DNA from: Ovis canadensis
Taxonomy: Eukaryota > Chordata > Mammalia > Artiodactyla > Bovidae
Assembly (NCBI RefSeq): GCF_042477335.2
Contig: NC_091250.1
Location: 59,093,384 to 59,157,383, forward strand
DNA length: 64,000 bases
Direction of reading: 5' to 3'
Part shown: piece by piece, positions 11,815 through 23,764 of the stretch
Position numbering within the stretch: the first letter of the stretch is position 1
How the letters are laid out: each line of letters opens with the position of its first letter
Translations under genes and position numbers: made by a program
Notes under the pieces: generated by a model
Told to the model about the DNA's origin: nothing
What the model saw: the letters and a program-made list of their open reading frames with translations, nothing else
The model's database searches: none

Positions 11815-11990
11815 AACTTTATCACATGCCTATTATGCAACTGGTACTTTGTCATTTCATTTAATTCTAGAAACTGTCTTATAAAGTAGGTAAGATGAAG
11901 CCCATTTGAAAGATAAGAAAACTAAGTGCTAAGAATATTCAACTAGTATCAGACAGCATAATTGGAAGCCCATACTTCCAGGGTTCAAAA
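11815..11990 (-). repeat. MIR SINE, antisense
   Basis: Order of antisense MIR: CCTATTATGCAACTGG, TCATTTAATTCTAG, TAAAGTAGGTAAGATG, GATAAGAAAACTAAGTG, then CAGGGTTCAAAATCTG. Typical old divergence. Confidence 0.75.
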
Positions 11991-12023
11991 TCTGCCACTT
12001 GAATGTTAAGTATACATATATCC

Positions 12024-12226
12024 GGGCTTCTCTGGTGACTCAGACGGTAAAGAATCCGCCTGCAATCCTGGAGACCTGGGTTAGACCCCTGGGTTGGGAA
12101 GATCCCCTGCAGAAGGGAAAGGCTACCCACTCCAGGATTCTTGCCTGAAGAATTCCATGGACAGAGGGGATTGGAGAGCTTCAGCCCATGGGGTCACAGA
12201 GAGTTAAACACAGCTGAGTGACTAAT
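12024..12226 (+). repeat. BovA SINE, sense
   Basis: Full-length: GGGCTTCTCTGGTGACTCAG head, GGGTTGGGAAGATCCCCTG, CCAGGATTCTTGCCTG and GCTGAGTGACTAAT tail. The flanks AGTATACATATA and AATATACACACA may be a degraded target duplication. Confidence 0.92.
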
Positions 12227-12339
12227 ATACACACAAACCACAGAGGCTAATACTTGACTGTAACTCCTTGACCCCAGGGCTCAAGTCTGTGTGCCTTAGA
12301 AACAACATATGTATCTAATCTGATGTCCTTAGGCATTTC

Positions 12340-12420
12340 TATAATCTATCTATAAATAGATATAGATTAATATAGATACAGATAGTAAAGATATATATGC
12401 ATAAATATAGATTAACACGT
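12340..12420. repeat. ATAG/ATAT-rich simple repeat
   Basis: Imperfect ATAGAT-type low-complexity DNA; a related TATC-rich tract lies at 12755-12795 on the other side of the BovB fragment. Confidence 0.6.
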
Positions 12421-12423
12421 GTC

Positions 12424-12685
12424 TTCAGTTCAGTTCAGTTTAGTCGCTCAGTCGTGTCCGACTCTTTGCGACCCCATGAACCGCAGCAGCCAGGCCTCCC
12501 TGTCCATCACCAACTCCCAGAGTTCACTCAGACTCGCGTCCATCGAGTCAGTGATGCCATCCAGCCGTCTCATCCTCTGTCGTCCCCTTTTCCTCCTGCC
12601 CCCAATCCCTCCCAGCATCAGAGTCTTTTCCAGTGAGTCAACTCTTCACATGAGGTGGGCCAAAGTACTGGAGTTTCAGCTTTAG
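12424..12685 (-). mobile_element. BovB LINE 3' end, antisense
   Basis: Begins with CAGTTCAGTTCAGTTTAGTC, the complement of the BovB terminal repeat, then CCAGGCCTCCCTGTCC and CAGCATCAGAGTCTTTTCC. 5'-truncated at about 262 bp; the minus strand encodes the extreme C-terminus of the BovB ORF2 product. Sits in ATAG-type low-complexity DNA. Confidence 0.93.
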
Positions 12686-12689
12686 TATC

Positions 12690-15084
12690 TTAAATATACC
12701 TATTATACTGATAAGTATTGTTATTATATAATAATACACACACATATGGGATATATATCTCTATTGCTATCTATCTGTATATCTATCTATCACATATCCA
12801 TTTGATTTGATGTCCTTCAGGCAGATGCAGAAAGGAATAATTACAACTTGGATAAATCACAAGAGAACTCTTTCTTTTCCTTCTTTGTCTCCCTTCCTTC
12901 CTTTATTCCTATTTTGGGTTGGGGATTTTTGAGAAAAGTACACTCGTTAAATATATATAGCTTGATGATCATGGATAGCAATATTTACTTCAAATAAAAC
13001 TTTTGCATTTGTTGCAGTAAATTGTGACTTCACAAAATTCAGGTTTTAAAGCATTTTTATCAAATTCCAATTCCATGCTCTGTAGGACGACTTCAGCACT
13101 CACATTAACTTCACATTATCAGCTTGCGAGTCCTTAAAATGAAAGTATCCATATTTTTGGTCAACTTAGAGAATGTCTTCGTATCTGGGTTTGTTTCCAC
13201 CTAGTGATACATGTGTAGTCAAAGTGTTATTGCACGTATCAGGTTTTCTAAAAGCAATGATAATGCTTGATGCGTTCTGAGTTCTATGAATTAGGTTTAG
13301 AGATTTTGATTTATGTTATTGTGGCTCTTTTTATATTTCTAGTGAGAGAGACATTTCCAACAGATGTTTTGCTAACTTTCTATGTGCCTCTCAGGTACAA
13401 ATAGCTCCTATAAATTAACCAGGTAACAAAGTAGATGCTGAAGATATATAATCCCCAACAAATATTACAGTTATTCTTTTTGTTCCCATGTCTTCCTCTA
13501 AGTCTCAGTGCAGTTTAGATTTTAGGAAATCTTTGGTCATCATGGGCTCTTGCATAAAATTTCCAGCCCACTTTTGTTTACCAGGAGAATAGCATTCATT
13601 TGTGTCTTTGCATCTAAGTAAGAGAAGATAGAACATGACCTAGGAAGAATCCCTTAAAATCTGATTTCAGAGATTACAGGGTTTAAGACTCATCATTTCT
13701 CTTTCCCTCCATGTCACAAAAATAGAGACTAGAGACAAGGATCACTAGCTAAATGTGACAAGATATTAGCTTTGCTAATGGCTAATCAGGTGCCCAATTG
13801 TCCTCCAGCTACAGGGCTTCTGATAAAGTGGGTTGGAGAATGTAGCTTAAAGCTAAAACCTAATGAAAACTTTTCATTTTCATTTCAAAATAAGGCCTGT
13901 GAGGAGAGCTGGGTCAGCAAAACCCACTCTGATGATACAAAACCAGCCTTCTGAAGGAGCTTAGCCTTGCCACACACATGACTAGCCGAGAATGAGAGAG
14001 AAAGAAAGGAGGAAGGGCAGGTCTCCTTTAGAGCACTTATCTCAGGGGAACAGAGAGGAGAGAGGGAAAGATCATGGCCCAGAAGTGTAAGCAGTGCCAA
14101 GAGAGCAACAGCCCACGCCCAGCATTGAGCGGTGATCCGTGCCCTCACAGCGACCTTGCTCGTGAGGAAAAGTGTAGTCTTACCAACGCTGGGTTCCCAT
14201 TAATCCAAGGTAGCCATTCCCCTCTGTGGGGGAAGCGAGAATAAGAGTGATGTGACGTGTGATGTGAAGAGTTACAGGATGACATGCACACTGCCACACA
14301 TGTGTTTGTGTATTGCAGTAGGGTCCTTTCTTAGAAAGCCTTAGAACCCTTTGTTTTCATCAAGGATGATGAAAATTAGGAGGAAGAAGGTGATAGAAGA
14401 GAATGAGGTCACTCAGTTCCTGTGACTTTTAAAGGTTTATTCTATGTGTAGGGTATTGGGACTGGGACAGACAGATTGAAAAACATTCCTCAAGGTTCCA
14501 TTGACTAAATGCACCTAAATCCAGGGTTTCGCAAGGCTTTGCCTTCAAGGGGCAGTTCACGGTGCCTTTATCCCCACCTGCCGGTCAGTCTTCCTGGTCC
14601 TTCTCCAGCTCCACTTTGGCCCCTGCCGTCTCAAGGCTGTGAAACATAGAACTTGAGATGAAATTGAGGACTCCCTATTGTCAGTGACTGATGAGTTGGG
14701 AAGGATTTGGGGAAAGGGAAAGTCCCAAATTCTGCCACAGGGAGAGCCATTCTCTGAGGAGAACTTACTCATTTGCTTATTCAACCAACATTTATCAAGT
14801 AAAGTATAGTGATACTCAGGGGTCTGCAGATGCCAGTTTGTGAAATGCTGCAATAAAAGTTAAGGGCTGTCATTTCAGTTGTTCCCCTGATACCAATGTT
14901 GTTGAAAACAGACTCAAATGTGAGTCTTTGAAACATTATACCAGCAATCATCAAGGATATGTTATTTATATTTAATATCATCATTGAAACAAAAAATTTA
15001 CAGAGATCACGTGGACCTAGAAAAATTTATCTTAAGAATCTCAAAGACTTTATTCTGCAGTTGAGAAATGCTAGCATAGAGGGA
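12690..15084. other. Unique sequence, no gene
   Basis: About 2.4 kb. 14080-14260 has a few CpGs but no CpG-island density. A short L2-like motif (CTTATTCAACCAACATTTATC, split here in spirit, near 14775) is too small to call. Open frames at 13772-14148 and 14557-14984 show no domain. Confidence 0.45.
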
Positions 15085-15300
15085 AAATAAATAGTTTTGG
15101 GATTAAAATAGACCAGAATTTTAATCCTGGCTCTGAAATTTATGTTTTATTTTAGTCAGATTAGATGACTTGACATATTTATATATAAAAATGAGAATAA
15201 TATTGTCTATATAACGGAGTTTTTAGGAGGAAGACAGAGTATGATGTATATATATCACACAGTATTTTATACATAGTAAAATCCTTACCAATATGGATTC
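15085..15300 (+). repeat. MIR SINE, sense, degraded
   Basis: AGAATTTTAATCCTGGCTCTG matches the MIR core, followed by a decayed AATGAGAATAATA segment and a 3' part ending in a CATAGTAAAATCC block. Confidence 0.6.
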
Positions 15301-15574
15301 TTTTTTCTTGCATTATCCCTCTTTATTCCAATTGTGTGTAAGGAGGCATCTGAGGAGATGCAGTGATGAATTAAATATTATACACAAGAAGATCTCAGAC
15401 TGGTGAGACAATAGACATTTAAATGTGCTTATAATACATTGTGATATATATCATACTAGAATATATTTCAAAAATAAATGAGATATAGAGGATGATTTTT
15501 TCCTGATGCACCTAAAAGAAACTGAAAATTGTTTCCCAAGGAGCATATTCCTGTTGAATATTCAGTTAATGATA

Positions 15575-15612
15575 ATAGTGATGATGATGATGATGTTGAT
15601 GATGATGATAAA
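15575..15612. repeat. (GAT)n-rich imperfect microsatellite
   Basis: Interrupted GAT/GATGTT run that makes an Asp-rich open frame (15529-15711) by chance; not a gene. Confidence 0.8.
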
Positions 15613-15654
15613 AATGAAGTTTACGATTATGTTGACAATAATGATGGAGATAGT

Positions 15655-15862
15655 TTACATTTATTGCATATTTGCTGTGTTGTAGGAACTCAATTTGCAT
15701 ATATTACTTGATCCTCACAACACTCTCGTGAGGGAGAAATATAATTTCTGTATTGTAGAAAATCACAAGGTGACACAGGTAGCATGGGGAAAAGCTGGGA
15801 CTTGACCCAGTTCTGTCTGATTAAAAAACTCAAATCCTTAACCACTATAACGCATGCTCTTT
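15655..15862 (-). repeat. MIR SINE, antisense
   Basis: Near-complete antisense MIR: TTTACATTTATTGCATATTTG, TTGATCCTCACAACACTC, then CACAAGGTGACACAGGTAGC, GGGACTTGACCCAG and CCTTAACCACTATAACGC at the right end. Confidence 0.88.
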
Positions 15863-16069
15863 CCATGAATTAATTACTGAATGGTAATTAGGTTCTATTT
15901 GAACTGTAGTTCATTTGAATTTAAATAGGCTTCTGTGGGTATATTGAGCACCTTCCCCAACTCTATCCCTTTTACCAGTTCCTTGGATTTAGCACCCAGA
16001 ATGGGATTTGGGGAAATAACACTCCAACACTCAGTACATAGTGTCCTTCAGGAGGTGTGCACTTAACCA

Positions 16070-16440
16070 GAGATCCTAACTATGGAGCGCATGGCACACC
16101 CAGAGCAAGGGAGAGTATTACCTGCTCTGGGCACAGTGAGTGGTTCATGGATGGACAAGCATATGGCTCAACTCAAGAAGCAAACCCCATCAGAGCCAAT
16201 CCCAGAGGCGTCCTCTGTGAGGAAATAAACAGGAGTCATTCTTGTTATCTTAGAGTAGAACCCGAGAGATTACAAAATTAGAGATGCTGCAGCTGTATTA
16301 CTACCACAAAGAGACTAAAAATGAAGCCAGTAGATTGGAGAAAGCAAGAACCTGCAGAGATCAAATCTCCAGAACATCATCTCCAGCCTGCAATTTCAGT
16401 TATCTGAACCAATGTATTTTATGCTTATTTCTCTCACAGA
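16070..16440 (+). repeat. Ancient interspersed repeat, family uncertain
   Basis: The string GCACAGTGAGTGGTTCATGG, a CAGAGCCAATCCCAGAGG block and a CAGTTATCTGAACCAATG end follow the order of a mammalian repeat that ends with an AATAAATT..TTTGCTTAAG-type terminus. The same terminus type appears at 62430-62860. I cannot assign it to LTR or LINE class by eye. Confidence 0.4.
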
Positions 16441-17142
16441 TGGAGGACTCCTGAATGGTGAAGTAGGCTTGCTTTGATGTCTAGGAAAAATATTTTTAAT
16501 TATTATATATATTCTATATAAGATATATAAATGTATTTTATATTGTATGTGGCTATATATGCATGCATAATATTATGGCAACCTTTTTGTAATATAGGCT
16601 GAAGTGGTTGCACATTATCAAGGCCATTATCACATCATCTCCATCTCCATCTTTACATCCCAAACATAATCATGTACTTAAATTTTATGTTTATCTTAAA
16701 CTAGACCATTTTTTAATAATATTAAAATGCTACAATATTTTTAGAAATGTTTTTGTTATGGATTATATGAATAATCTACATAATTTATTTTCTATAGTAT
16801 TTCATTGTATGAATAGACCACAATTTATTTACCATTCCATTGTTAGTGACCTGGAATGCATCTAGGTATGGGCTATTAACAATGGGCTTTATCAATGTCC
16901 TTGAACATGGCCTCTGGTGCAAATGAGTAAGAATTTTCCCATATATACCTAGAGGAAGAATTTTAGGACTATAAAATACACACATCTTCAACATTACTAA
17001 AAATATCAAGTTTTTTTTCTTTTTTCCAAAATATACTGGCTGTGGTAGTATTACTTCCACCAAGAGTATGTGAGATCACCCATTACTTTGTATCTTGCAT
17101 ATCTGGTGAATTGTCAAAATTTAAAAAATTTTCCAGTCTGTA

Positions 17143-17271
17143 CATTGGAGAAGGAAATGGCAACCCATTCCAATATTCTTGCCTGGAGAATCCCATGGAC
17201 AGAGGAACCTGGAGGGCTACAGTAGATGGGGTTGCAAAGAGTCAGACACAGCTGAGGCTACTTATGACTTT
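17143..17271 (+). repeat. 5'-truncated BovA SINE with TSD
   Basis: Starts inside the element at GAGAAGGAAATGGCAACCC and keeps the 3' half. CAGTCTGTA is present on both sides (17134-17142 and 17272-17280). Confidence 0.9.
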
Positions 17272-17462
17272 CAGTCTGTAAAATGATATTTATTGAATTT
17301 TTATTATTTCTCTAATTATGTTTCTTCTAATATAATTATTTACCCTACGTATTTCATTTTTTGTTAAGTCTTTGTTCATACATCTTATCCATTTTTCTGT
17401 TGGATTGTTTGTCTTTTAATTATCAACTTATAGGATTTTTATTACATTCTAGTCCTTTGTAC

Positions 17463-17612
17463 TTGCATGCTCAGTCACTTCGGTCATGTCTAGCTCTTTG
17501 GGACCCTATGGACTGTAGCCCGACAGGCTCCTCTGTCCATGGGGATTCTCCAGGCAAGAATACTGAAGTGGGTTGCCGTGCCCTCCTTCAGGGGATCTTT
17601 CCGACCCAGGGA
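17463..17612 (-). repeat. BovA SINE, antisense, head replaced
   Basis: TGCATGCTCAGTCACTTCGG tail to CTTTCCGACCCAGGGATGG. The tRNA-like head complement is missing; the following 17613-17670 matches neither SINE nor BovB and could be L1. Confidence 0.88.
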
Positions 17613-17671
17613 TGGAAACAGCTGGCTCATGAATCTTCAGCCAATTTATGATTTATCTTTGACCTCTTAAG

Positions 17672-18725
17672 GTTGTTGCACAGTCTGTGTCTGACTCTCT
17701 GTGACCCCATGAATTGCAGCACACCAGTGCTGTTCTTCACTATCTCAAGGAATTTGCTAAAATTCATGTCCGTTGAGTCAGTGATGCTATCTAACCATCT
17801 AATCCTCTGCTACTCCCTTCTCCATTGCCTTTAATCTTTCCAATCATTAGAATCTTTTCCTGTGAGTAAGTCAGTTCTTCACATTAGGTTGTCAAAACAT
17901 CAGAGCTTCAGCTTCAACATTAGTCCTAACAATGAATATTCAGGGTTGATTTCCTTTAGGATCAACTGGTATGATCTCCTTACAGTCCAGGGGGTTGTCA
18001 AGAGTCTGCGCCAGCACCACAATTCGAAAGGATTAATTCTTTGGTGCTCAGCCTTCTTTATGGTTCAACTCTCACATCTGCACATGACTACTGGAAAAAC
18101 CATAGCTTTGACTATATGAACCTTTATGGACAAAGTGATGTCTCTACTTTTTAATACACTGTCTAAGTTTGTTGTAGCTTTTCTTCCACAGAACAAACAT
18201 CTTTTAATTTAATGGCTGCATTCACCATCTGCAGTGATTTTGGAGCCCAAGATAATAAAATCTGTAACTAGTTCCACTTCTTCCCCTTCTATTTGTCATA
18301 AAGTGATGGAACCTATTGCCATGATCTTAGTTTTTTAACGTTGAGTTTCAAGCCATCTTTTCCACTCTCATATTTCACCCTCATGAAGAGATTCTTTAGT
18401 TTCTCTTCACTTCCTGCCATTAGAGTGGTATTAACTGCATATCTGAGGTTGCTGATGTTTCTTTGCTGATATTTCTCCTGGCAATCTTGATTCCAACTTG
18501 TGATTCATTCAACTCAGGATTTTGAAAGATGTGAAAGTGATGGGATCCTCCAGGCCAGAATACTGGAGTGGGTAGCTGTTCTCTTCTCCACAGGATCTTC
18601 CCTGATTGAACCCAGGTCTCCCACATTGCAGGCAGATTCTTTACCAGCTAAGCCACCAAGGAAGCCTTTGCATTATGTATTCTGAATATAATTAAAATAA
18701 GCACAGTGACAGTATACAGCTTCCT
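17672..18725 (-). mobile_element. BovB LINE 3' region, antisense, old
   Basis: From a decayed BovB 3' end (CAGTCTGTGTCTGACTC) through the CATCAGAGCTTCAGCTTC, CAGTGATTTTGGAGCCC and TGATATTTCTCCTGGC blocks to AAATAAGCACAGTGACAG. A truncated BovA (18531-18667) interrupts it. Divergence from the BovB consensus is greater than in the copy at 19019, so it is the older of the two. Confidence 0.9.
18531..18667 (-). repeat. BovA SINE with internal deletion, nested in BovB
   Basis: Begins GTGAAAGTGA like other antisense tails but jumps straight to TGGGATCCTCCAGG, losing roughly 80 bp (the GTCGCTCAG..GTCCAT part). The right half is normal and ends AGCCACCAAGGAAGCC. BovB continues on the right with GCATTATGTATTCTG. 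Confidence 0.88.
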
Positions 18726-19018
18726 TATAGTACTTTTTGATAACCAGAAGTTTAAAAATTATTAATATTTACCTCATTAATTCTTCACTTTTATGTAATA
18801 TATTATATATATATATTTAAAATTCTGCTCTACACCAAATCATGAAGATAAATTTTTATATTTTATGCTAAAGGTATAAAAATGTACCTTTAAAATTTGT
18901 CTCCTAAACCAAAGAAAGTGTTTGAGGTAGAGATATAATGGCATTTTTTCCATGTAAATACCAATTGCCTCAGCAGATTTTTGACAAGTTGACTATATTC
19001 TCAATGCTCTGAAATGTT

Positions 19019-20494
19019 CAGTTCAGTTCAGTTCAATTGCTCAGTCATGTCTGACTCTTTTCGACCCCATAAACTACAGTATTCTAGGCCTCCCTGTCCA
19101 TCACCAACTCCCAGAGTTTACTCAAACTCATGTCCATTGAGTAGGTGATGTCATCCAACCATCTTATCCTCTGTTGTCCCCTTCTCCTCCTGCCTTCAAT
19201 CTTTCCCAGCATCAGGGTCTTTTCCAATGAATCAGTTCTTCTGATCAGATGGCCAAAGTATTGGAGCTTCAGCATTAGTCCTTCCAACGAATTTTCACTA
19301 TTGATTTCCTTAAGGATGGACTGGTTGGATCTCCATGCTGTCTAAGGCACTCTCCAGAGTCTTCTCTAACATCACAGTTCAAAAGCAACAATTCTTCAGT
19401 GCTCAGCTTTCTTTATGGTCCAACTCTCACCTCCATACATGACATGGAAAAACCATAGCTTTGACCTAGATGGACCTTTGTTGGCAAAGTAATGTCTCTG
19501 CTTTTTAATAGGCTGTCTAGGTTGGTCATAACTTTTCTTCCAAGGAGCAATCGTCTTTTAATTTCATGGCTGCAGTCATCATCTGTGGTGATTTTGGAGC
19601 CCCCCCCCCCAAAAAATAAAGTCTGTTACTGTTTCCCCATCTATTTGCCATGAAATGATGTGACCAGATGCCATGATCTTAGTTTTCTGAATGTTGAATT
19701 TTAAGCCAAGTTTTTCACTCTCCTCTTTCACTTTCATCAAGAGGCTTTTTAGTCCTTCTTTGCTTTCTGCTGTAAGTGTGGTACATTTTCATATCTGAGG
19801 TTATTGATATTTCTCCTGGCAATCTTGATTCCAGCTTGTGCTTCATCCAGTCCAGCATTTCTCATGGTGTACTCTGCATATAAATTGAATAAGCAGGGTG
19901 ACAATATTCAGCCTTGACATGCTCCTTTCCCGATTTGGAACCAGACTGTTGTTCCATGTCCAGTTCTAACTGTTGCTTCTTGACTTACATACAGATTTCT
20001 CAGGAGGCAGGTCAGGTGGTCTGGTATTCCCATCTCCTTCAGAATTTTCCACAGTTTGTTGTGATCCACATAGTCAAAGGCTTTGGCATAGTCAAAAAAG
20101 CAGAAATAGATGTTTTTCTGGAACTCTCTTGCTTTTTTCAATGATCCAGTGGATTTTGGCAATTTAATCTCTGGTCCTCTGCCCTTTCTAAATCCAGCTT
20201 GAACATGTGGAAGTTCACAATTCATGTACTGTTGAAGTCTTGCTTGGAGAATTTTGAGCATTGCTTTGCTAGCGTGTGAGATGAGTACAATTGTGCTGCA
20301 ATTTGAACATTCTTTGGCATTGCCTTTCTTTAGAATTGGAATGAAACTGACCTTTCCCAGTCCTGTGGCCACTGCTGAGTTTTCCAAATTTGCTGGCATA
20401 TTGAATGCAGCACTTTCACAGCATCATCTTTTAGGATTTGAAATAGATCAACTGAAATTCCATCACATCCACCAGCTTTGTCCATAGTGATGCT
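19019..20494 (-). mobile_element. BovB LINE, antisense, 5'-truncated, with TSD
   Basis: 1.48 kb BovB copy from the terminal CAGTTCAGTTCAG to the start of the reverse transcriptase domain. TCTGAAATGTT flanks it on both sides (19008-19018 and 20495-20505). On the minus strand 19908-20399 encodes an uninterrupted reverse transcriptase piece with a DYAKAFDYVDH motif carrying the first catalytic Asp. A nine- to ten-C tract near 19603 and other changes break the frame downstream. The best preserved LINE of the window. Confidence 0.95.
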
Positions 20495-20622
20495 TCTGAA
20501 ATGTTACCTCTATCATATATCAAGTTTGCATAAAGTATGGGTCTATTTTTGAATTTTCTATTCTATTCCATTATTTTCTTTGTCTCAATATTGGCCAATA
20601 AATATTATATTTTTATAAAAAG

Positions 20623-20624
<2 letters not shown>

Positions 20625-20678
<54 letters not shown>
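20625..20678. repeat. (AT)16(AC)11 compound microsatellite
   Basis: Sixteen AT units (20625-20656) run directly into eleven AC units (20657-20678), uninterrupted, inside antisense L1 DNA. Confidence 0.97.
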
Positions 20679-20679
<1 letters not shown>

Positions 20680-23064
20680 AGTCCCCTCAACTGATTCTTC
20701 ATCAGAAATATCCTCTAATGCTGGACTTTTCTTATCCACAATAATTTTTATAATCAGTTTATTTAATTCATGTAAAAAAATCTTGAAAATTTTACTAAAG
20801 TTAAATTCCATTTATACCTTAATTTGGAAAGAGTTAACATTTTTAAAATGTTGGGATGTATATCCATGAATATGGTATACCTCTCCATTATTTAAGTCTT
20901 TGTATCTAATAGTAAATTCTGAAATTTTCCCACATAAAGGTCATTTTATCTTTTACTAATTTTATTCCTTTGTAGCATCTATTTTTATCTTAGTAAAATT
21001 ACATTTTTTATCTCTTGTGTCATAGAAATGAAATGTAGATTTTCATACTTAGTCTTGTATCTAGCAACTATAATAAAATACCTTTAAGAAATTGCTAGTG
21101 TTTCACATTTGTTTTCTGTGTAATCTTATTAATTGTGAATTATAACATTATTGTCTATTATCTTTAAACCCTTAAACTACTATTTTTTTTCAATGTCTTA
21201 TGACTATGGGCTCAGCAAATGATGAAAAGGAGAGTAAATAGTGTAAAGAACAATTACCTCCTCATTCTCCCCTTGTTTCTGAATTTGAAGGGAATAAATG
21301 TACTCATATCATTATATATGGTTGCACTGTAGTTTCTGGTTAGACAATCATCATCTTTTTAAGATGTGGCTTATTAAAACTTTTTATCATGGATGTGGAT
21401 TAAATTCTACCTACTATAATTTATGCCTCTATTTCCATGTTAATATAGCTTTTTTTCATCTTTTATATGCTAATAGGATGAATTATATTAAGAGCTTTCC
21501 TAAAATTAAATGATCCTAGCATTCCTGAGATGAATACTGATGGATTATTTTGTTAATGTACATTTCTGAGATTTTTGTAGGTGTAACCATGATTAATATC
21601 AGCCTATAGTATTCCTCTGCAGTGCTACCTCTTGTCTGTCTTGTTTTAATATAAAGGTAATGCTGGCTTCATAAAATTTAATGAATTATTTCCCTGCCTC
21701 TTCTGTTTTTATTTAAAAAAGAAAACTTGAATGATTCTGGAATCAACTATTTCTGGAATGTTTAACTGAACTTGCCTATAAAATTTTGGAGATTTGGTTT
21801 ATTCTCTAATAGAGGATTTTAACTACTGGTGTGTTTTTAAAATGGTAGTAGAATAATTATTTCTACTACCCTCCAGAGAGTTTGGTGAGTTCTGCTTTGC
21901 TAGGAAATTGTAAATTTAATGTAAACATTCAAATTAGCTGTCATGACTTTTAATTGTACATTCTTTTTGTCTCTTAAATCTTGAGTGTGTTATTTAAGCT
22001 ATATTCCCTTTTTACATTCCAGTAAAGGTTTATTCAGTTTTTCTTCTCTCCTTTTCTGATCAACTGTTAAGCAAGTTTACCTACTTTATCAGCCTTTTCA
22101 AATAATGTGAATTAGCCATGTAAATTCTCATTATTTTTTCCCTTATATGTATTAAATTCATTTATTTTAATATTTGCTGAGTTTATTCTAGTGCTCCTCA
22201 TCTAATTTCTAATAAACATTTAGCTTTTTCTAATATAAACATTTGAGTTAATATCTTTAAATGTAGCCTTCAATTATTGATGTGTAGCATTTTAATTATC
22301 AATCAATTCTTAGAATTTTTGCATTTCCATTTTTATATTTTTCTCTGACCCATGAGTTATTTGGGAATATGTAACTTTCAATTTCCAATTTTATTATCAC
22401 TTTAAAGTTAAATTTTATTATTAATTTCTCACCTAATTGCACTCTGTGGTCTTAGAATATGCTCTGAATGGTGATGACTCTGAGGTTTGCTGAGACATAC
22501 ATAATTCATGGCCCAGTAACTAGACAAATATCCTTACTGGGTGTTGGGAGCTGAGTTGTTTATATGTTTAGCTGATCAAATTGTACAAATTCTTTGTAAT
22601 TTTTTCTCTATATTTATTGAGGTATACTAAGTATAAAAAATTACACATATTTAATATATACAGATTGAGTCTGGACATACGTATACTCTCACAATACCAT
22701 CACCAAAATCAAGGTATTAAGCATATTCATCACCTTGAAAAGATTTCCTCTGTCTCTTTCCTTTTTGCTTTAAAACTATTTTTAATGGCAGTTTTAGGAT
22801 CACAACAAAATTGAGAGGAAGATATAGAGATATGCTGTATCACATATGCTCCGTGACATCATATAACCATAGCCTTTTCCATTATCAACATCCCCACCTG
22901 AGTGATACATTTGTTACAATTGATAAACTTATGGTTACATATTATAGTCACTCAAAATTTATAATTTGCATTGTGGTTTATTCTATGGGTTTGGAAAAAT
23001 GTGTAATGACATATATCCATCATAAGGAGTCATACAGAGTATTTTTGCTGCTCTTAAAATCCTC

Positions 23065-23261
23065 CCAGAGCTTCCCTGGTGGCTCAGCTGGTAAAGAATC
23101 CACCTGCAATGCAGGATACCTGGGTTTGATCCCTGGGTTGGGAAGATTCCCTGAAGAAGGGAACGGCTACCCACTCCAGGATTCTGGCCTGGAGAATTCC
23201 ATGGACTGGATAGTCCATGTGGTCCCGGAGTCGGACATGACTGAGTGGCTTTAACTTTCAC
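23065..23261 (+). repeat. BovA SINE, sense
   Basis: Full head (GCTTCCCTGGTGGCTCAGC) to tail (CATGACTGAGTGGC). Flanks CTTAAAATCCTC (23053-23064) and TTTAAATTCCTC (23262-23273) are a 12-bp duplication with two mismatches. Confidence 0.93.
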
Positions 23262-23548
23262 TTTAAATTCCTCTGTGCTCCACCTATTTATCCCTCAAAT
23301 CGAACTCCTGGAAACCACTGATATTTTTACTTTTCCATATTTTTGCCTTTTTTAGAATGTCAAATATTTGGAATTACAAAAATATACAGTCTTTTCAAAT
23401 TAGCTTTTCTCATTTAGTAATGTGTATTTATGGTTCCATTTAAGCATGTCTTTTCATGGCTTGAGAGCTCATATCTTTTTAGCACTGAATAATATTCCAT
23501 TGTCTGGATATACTACAGATTCTTTATTTATTTTTCTACTGAAAGAGG

Positions 23549-23751
23549 AGCTTCCCAGTGGCTCAGCAGTAAGGAATCCACGTGCGGTGCAAGAGACACA
23601 GGAGATGCAAGTTCATCCCAGGGTCAGGAAGATGCCCTGGAGGAGGGCGTGGCAATCCACTGCAGTATTCTTGCCTGGACAGTACCATGGGCAGAGGAAC
23701 CTGGTGGGTTACAGTCCATGGAGTTGCAAAGAGCTGGACTCGGCTCAAGTG
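23549..23751 (+). repeat. BovA SINE, sense
   Basis: GAGCTTCCCAGTGGCTCAGC head, CCCTGGAGGAGGGCGTGGC, CATGGGCAGAGGAACCTGG, short tail GGCTCAAGTG. ACTGAAAGA on the left and ACTGAAGGA on the right may be the target duplication. Confidence 0.92.
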
Positions 23752-23764
23752 ACACTGAAGGACA

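Larger units (their letters stand above)
16690..22600 (-). mobile_element. Ancient L1, antisense, split by later insertions
   Basis: Left to right this reads as the complement of L1 from 3' UTR into ORF2: TTCATTGTATGAATAGACC, TGGATTGTTTGTCTTTTAAT (17400), CAATTGCCTCAGCAGATTTTTGAC (in two parts near 18960), TATTCTATTCCATTATT (20560) and CCTGCCTCTTCTGTTTTT (21690), the last within the reverse transcriptase region. Interruptions: BovA 17143-17271, BovA 17463-17612, BovB 17672-18725, BovB 19019-20494 and a microsatellite. No intact ORF remains. The order of landmarks is what unites the pieces; any one piece alone is weak. Confidence 0.7.

Noticed and set aside
14080..14260. CpG island or promoter
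   Set aside because: Only a handful of CpGs in AT-rich surroundings; no island-level density or exon nearby.
15529..15711. Asp-rich acidic peptide
   Set aside because: Product of a GAT microsatellite.
19908..20399. 163-residue minus-strand open frame as a host gene
   Set aside because: It is the reverse transcriptase of a truncated BovB LINE with a target-site duplication.
22811..23254. 147-residue plus-strand frame
   Set aside because: Antisense L1 3' UTR fused to a BovA; no protein family.
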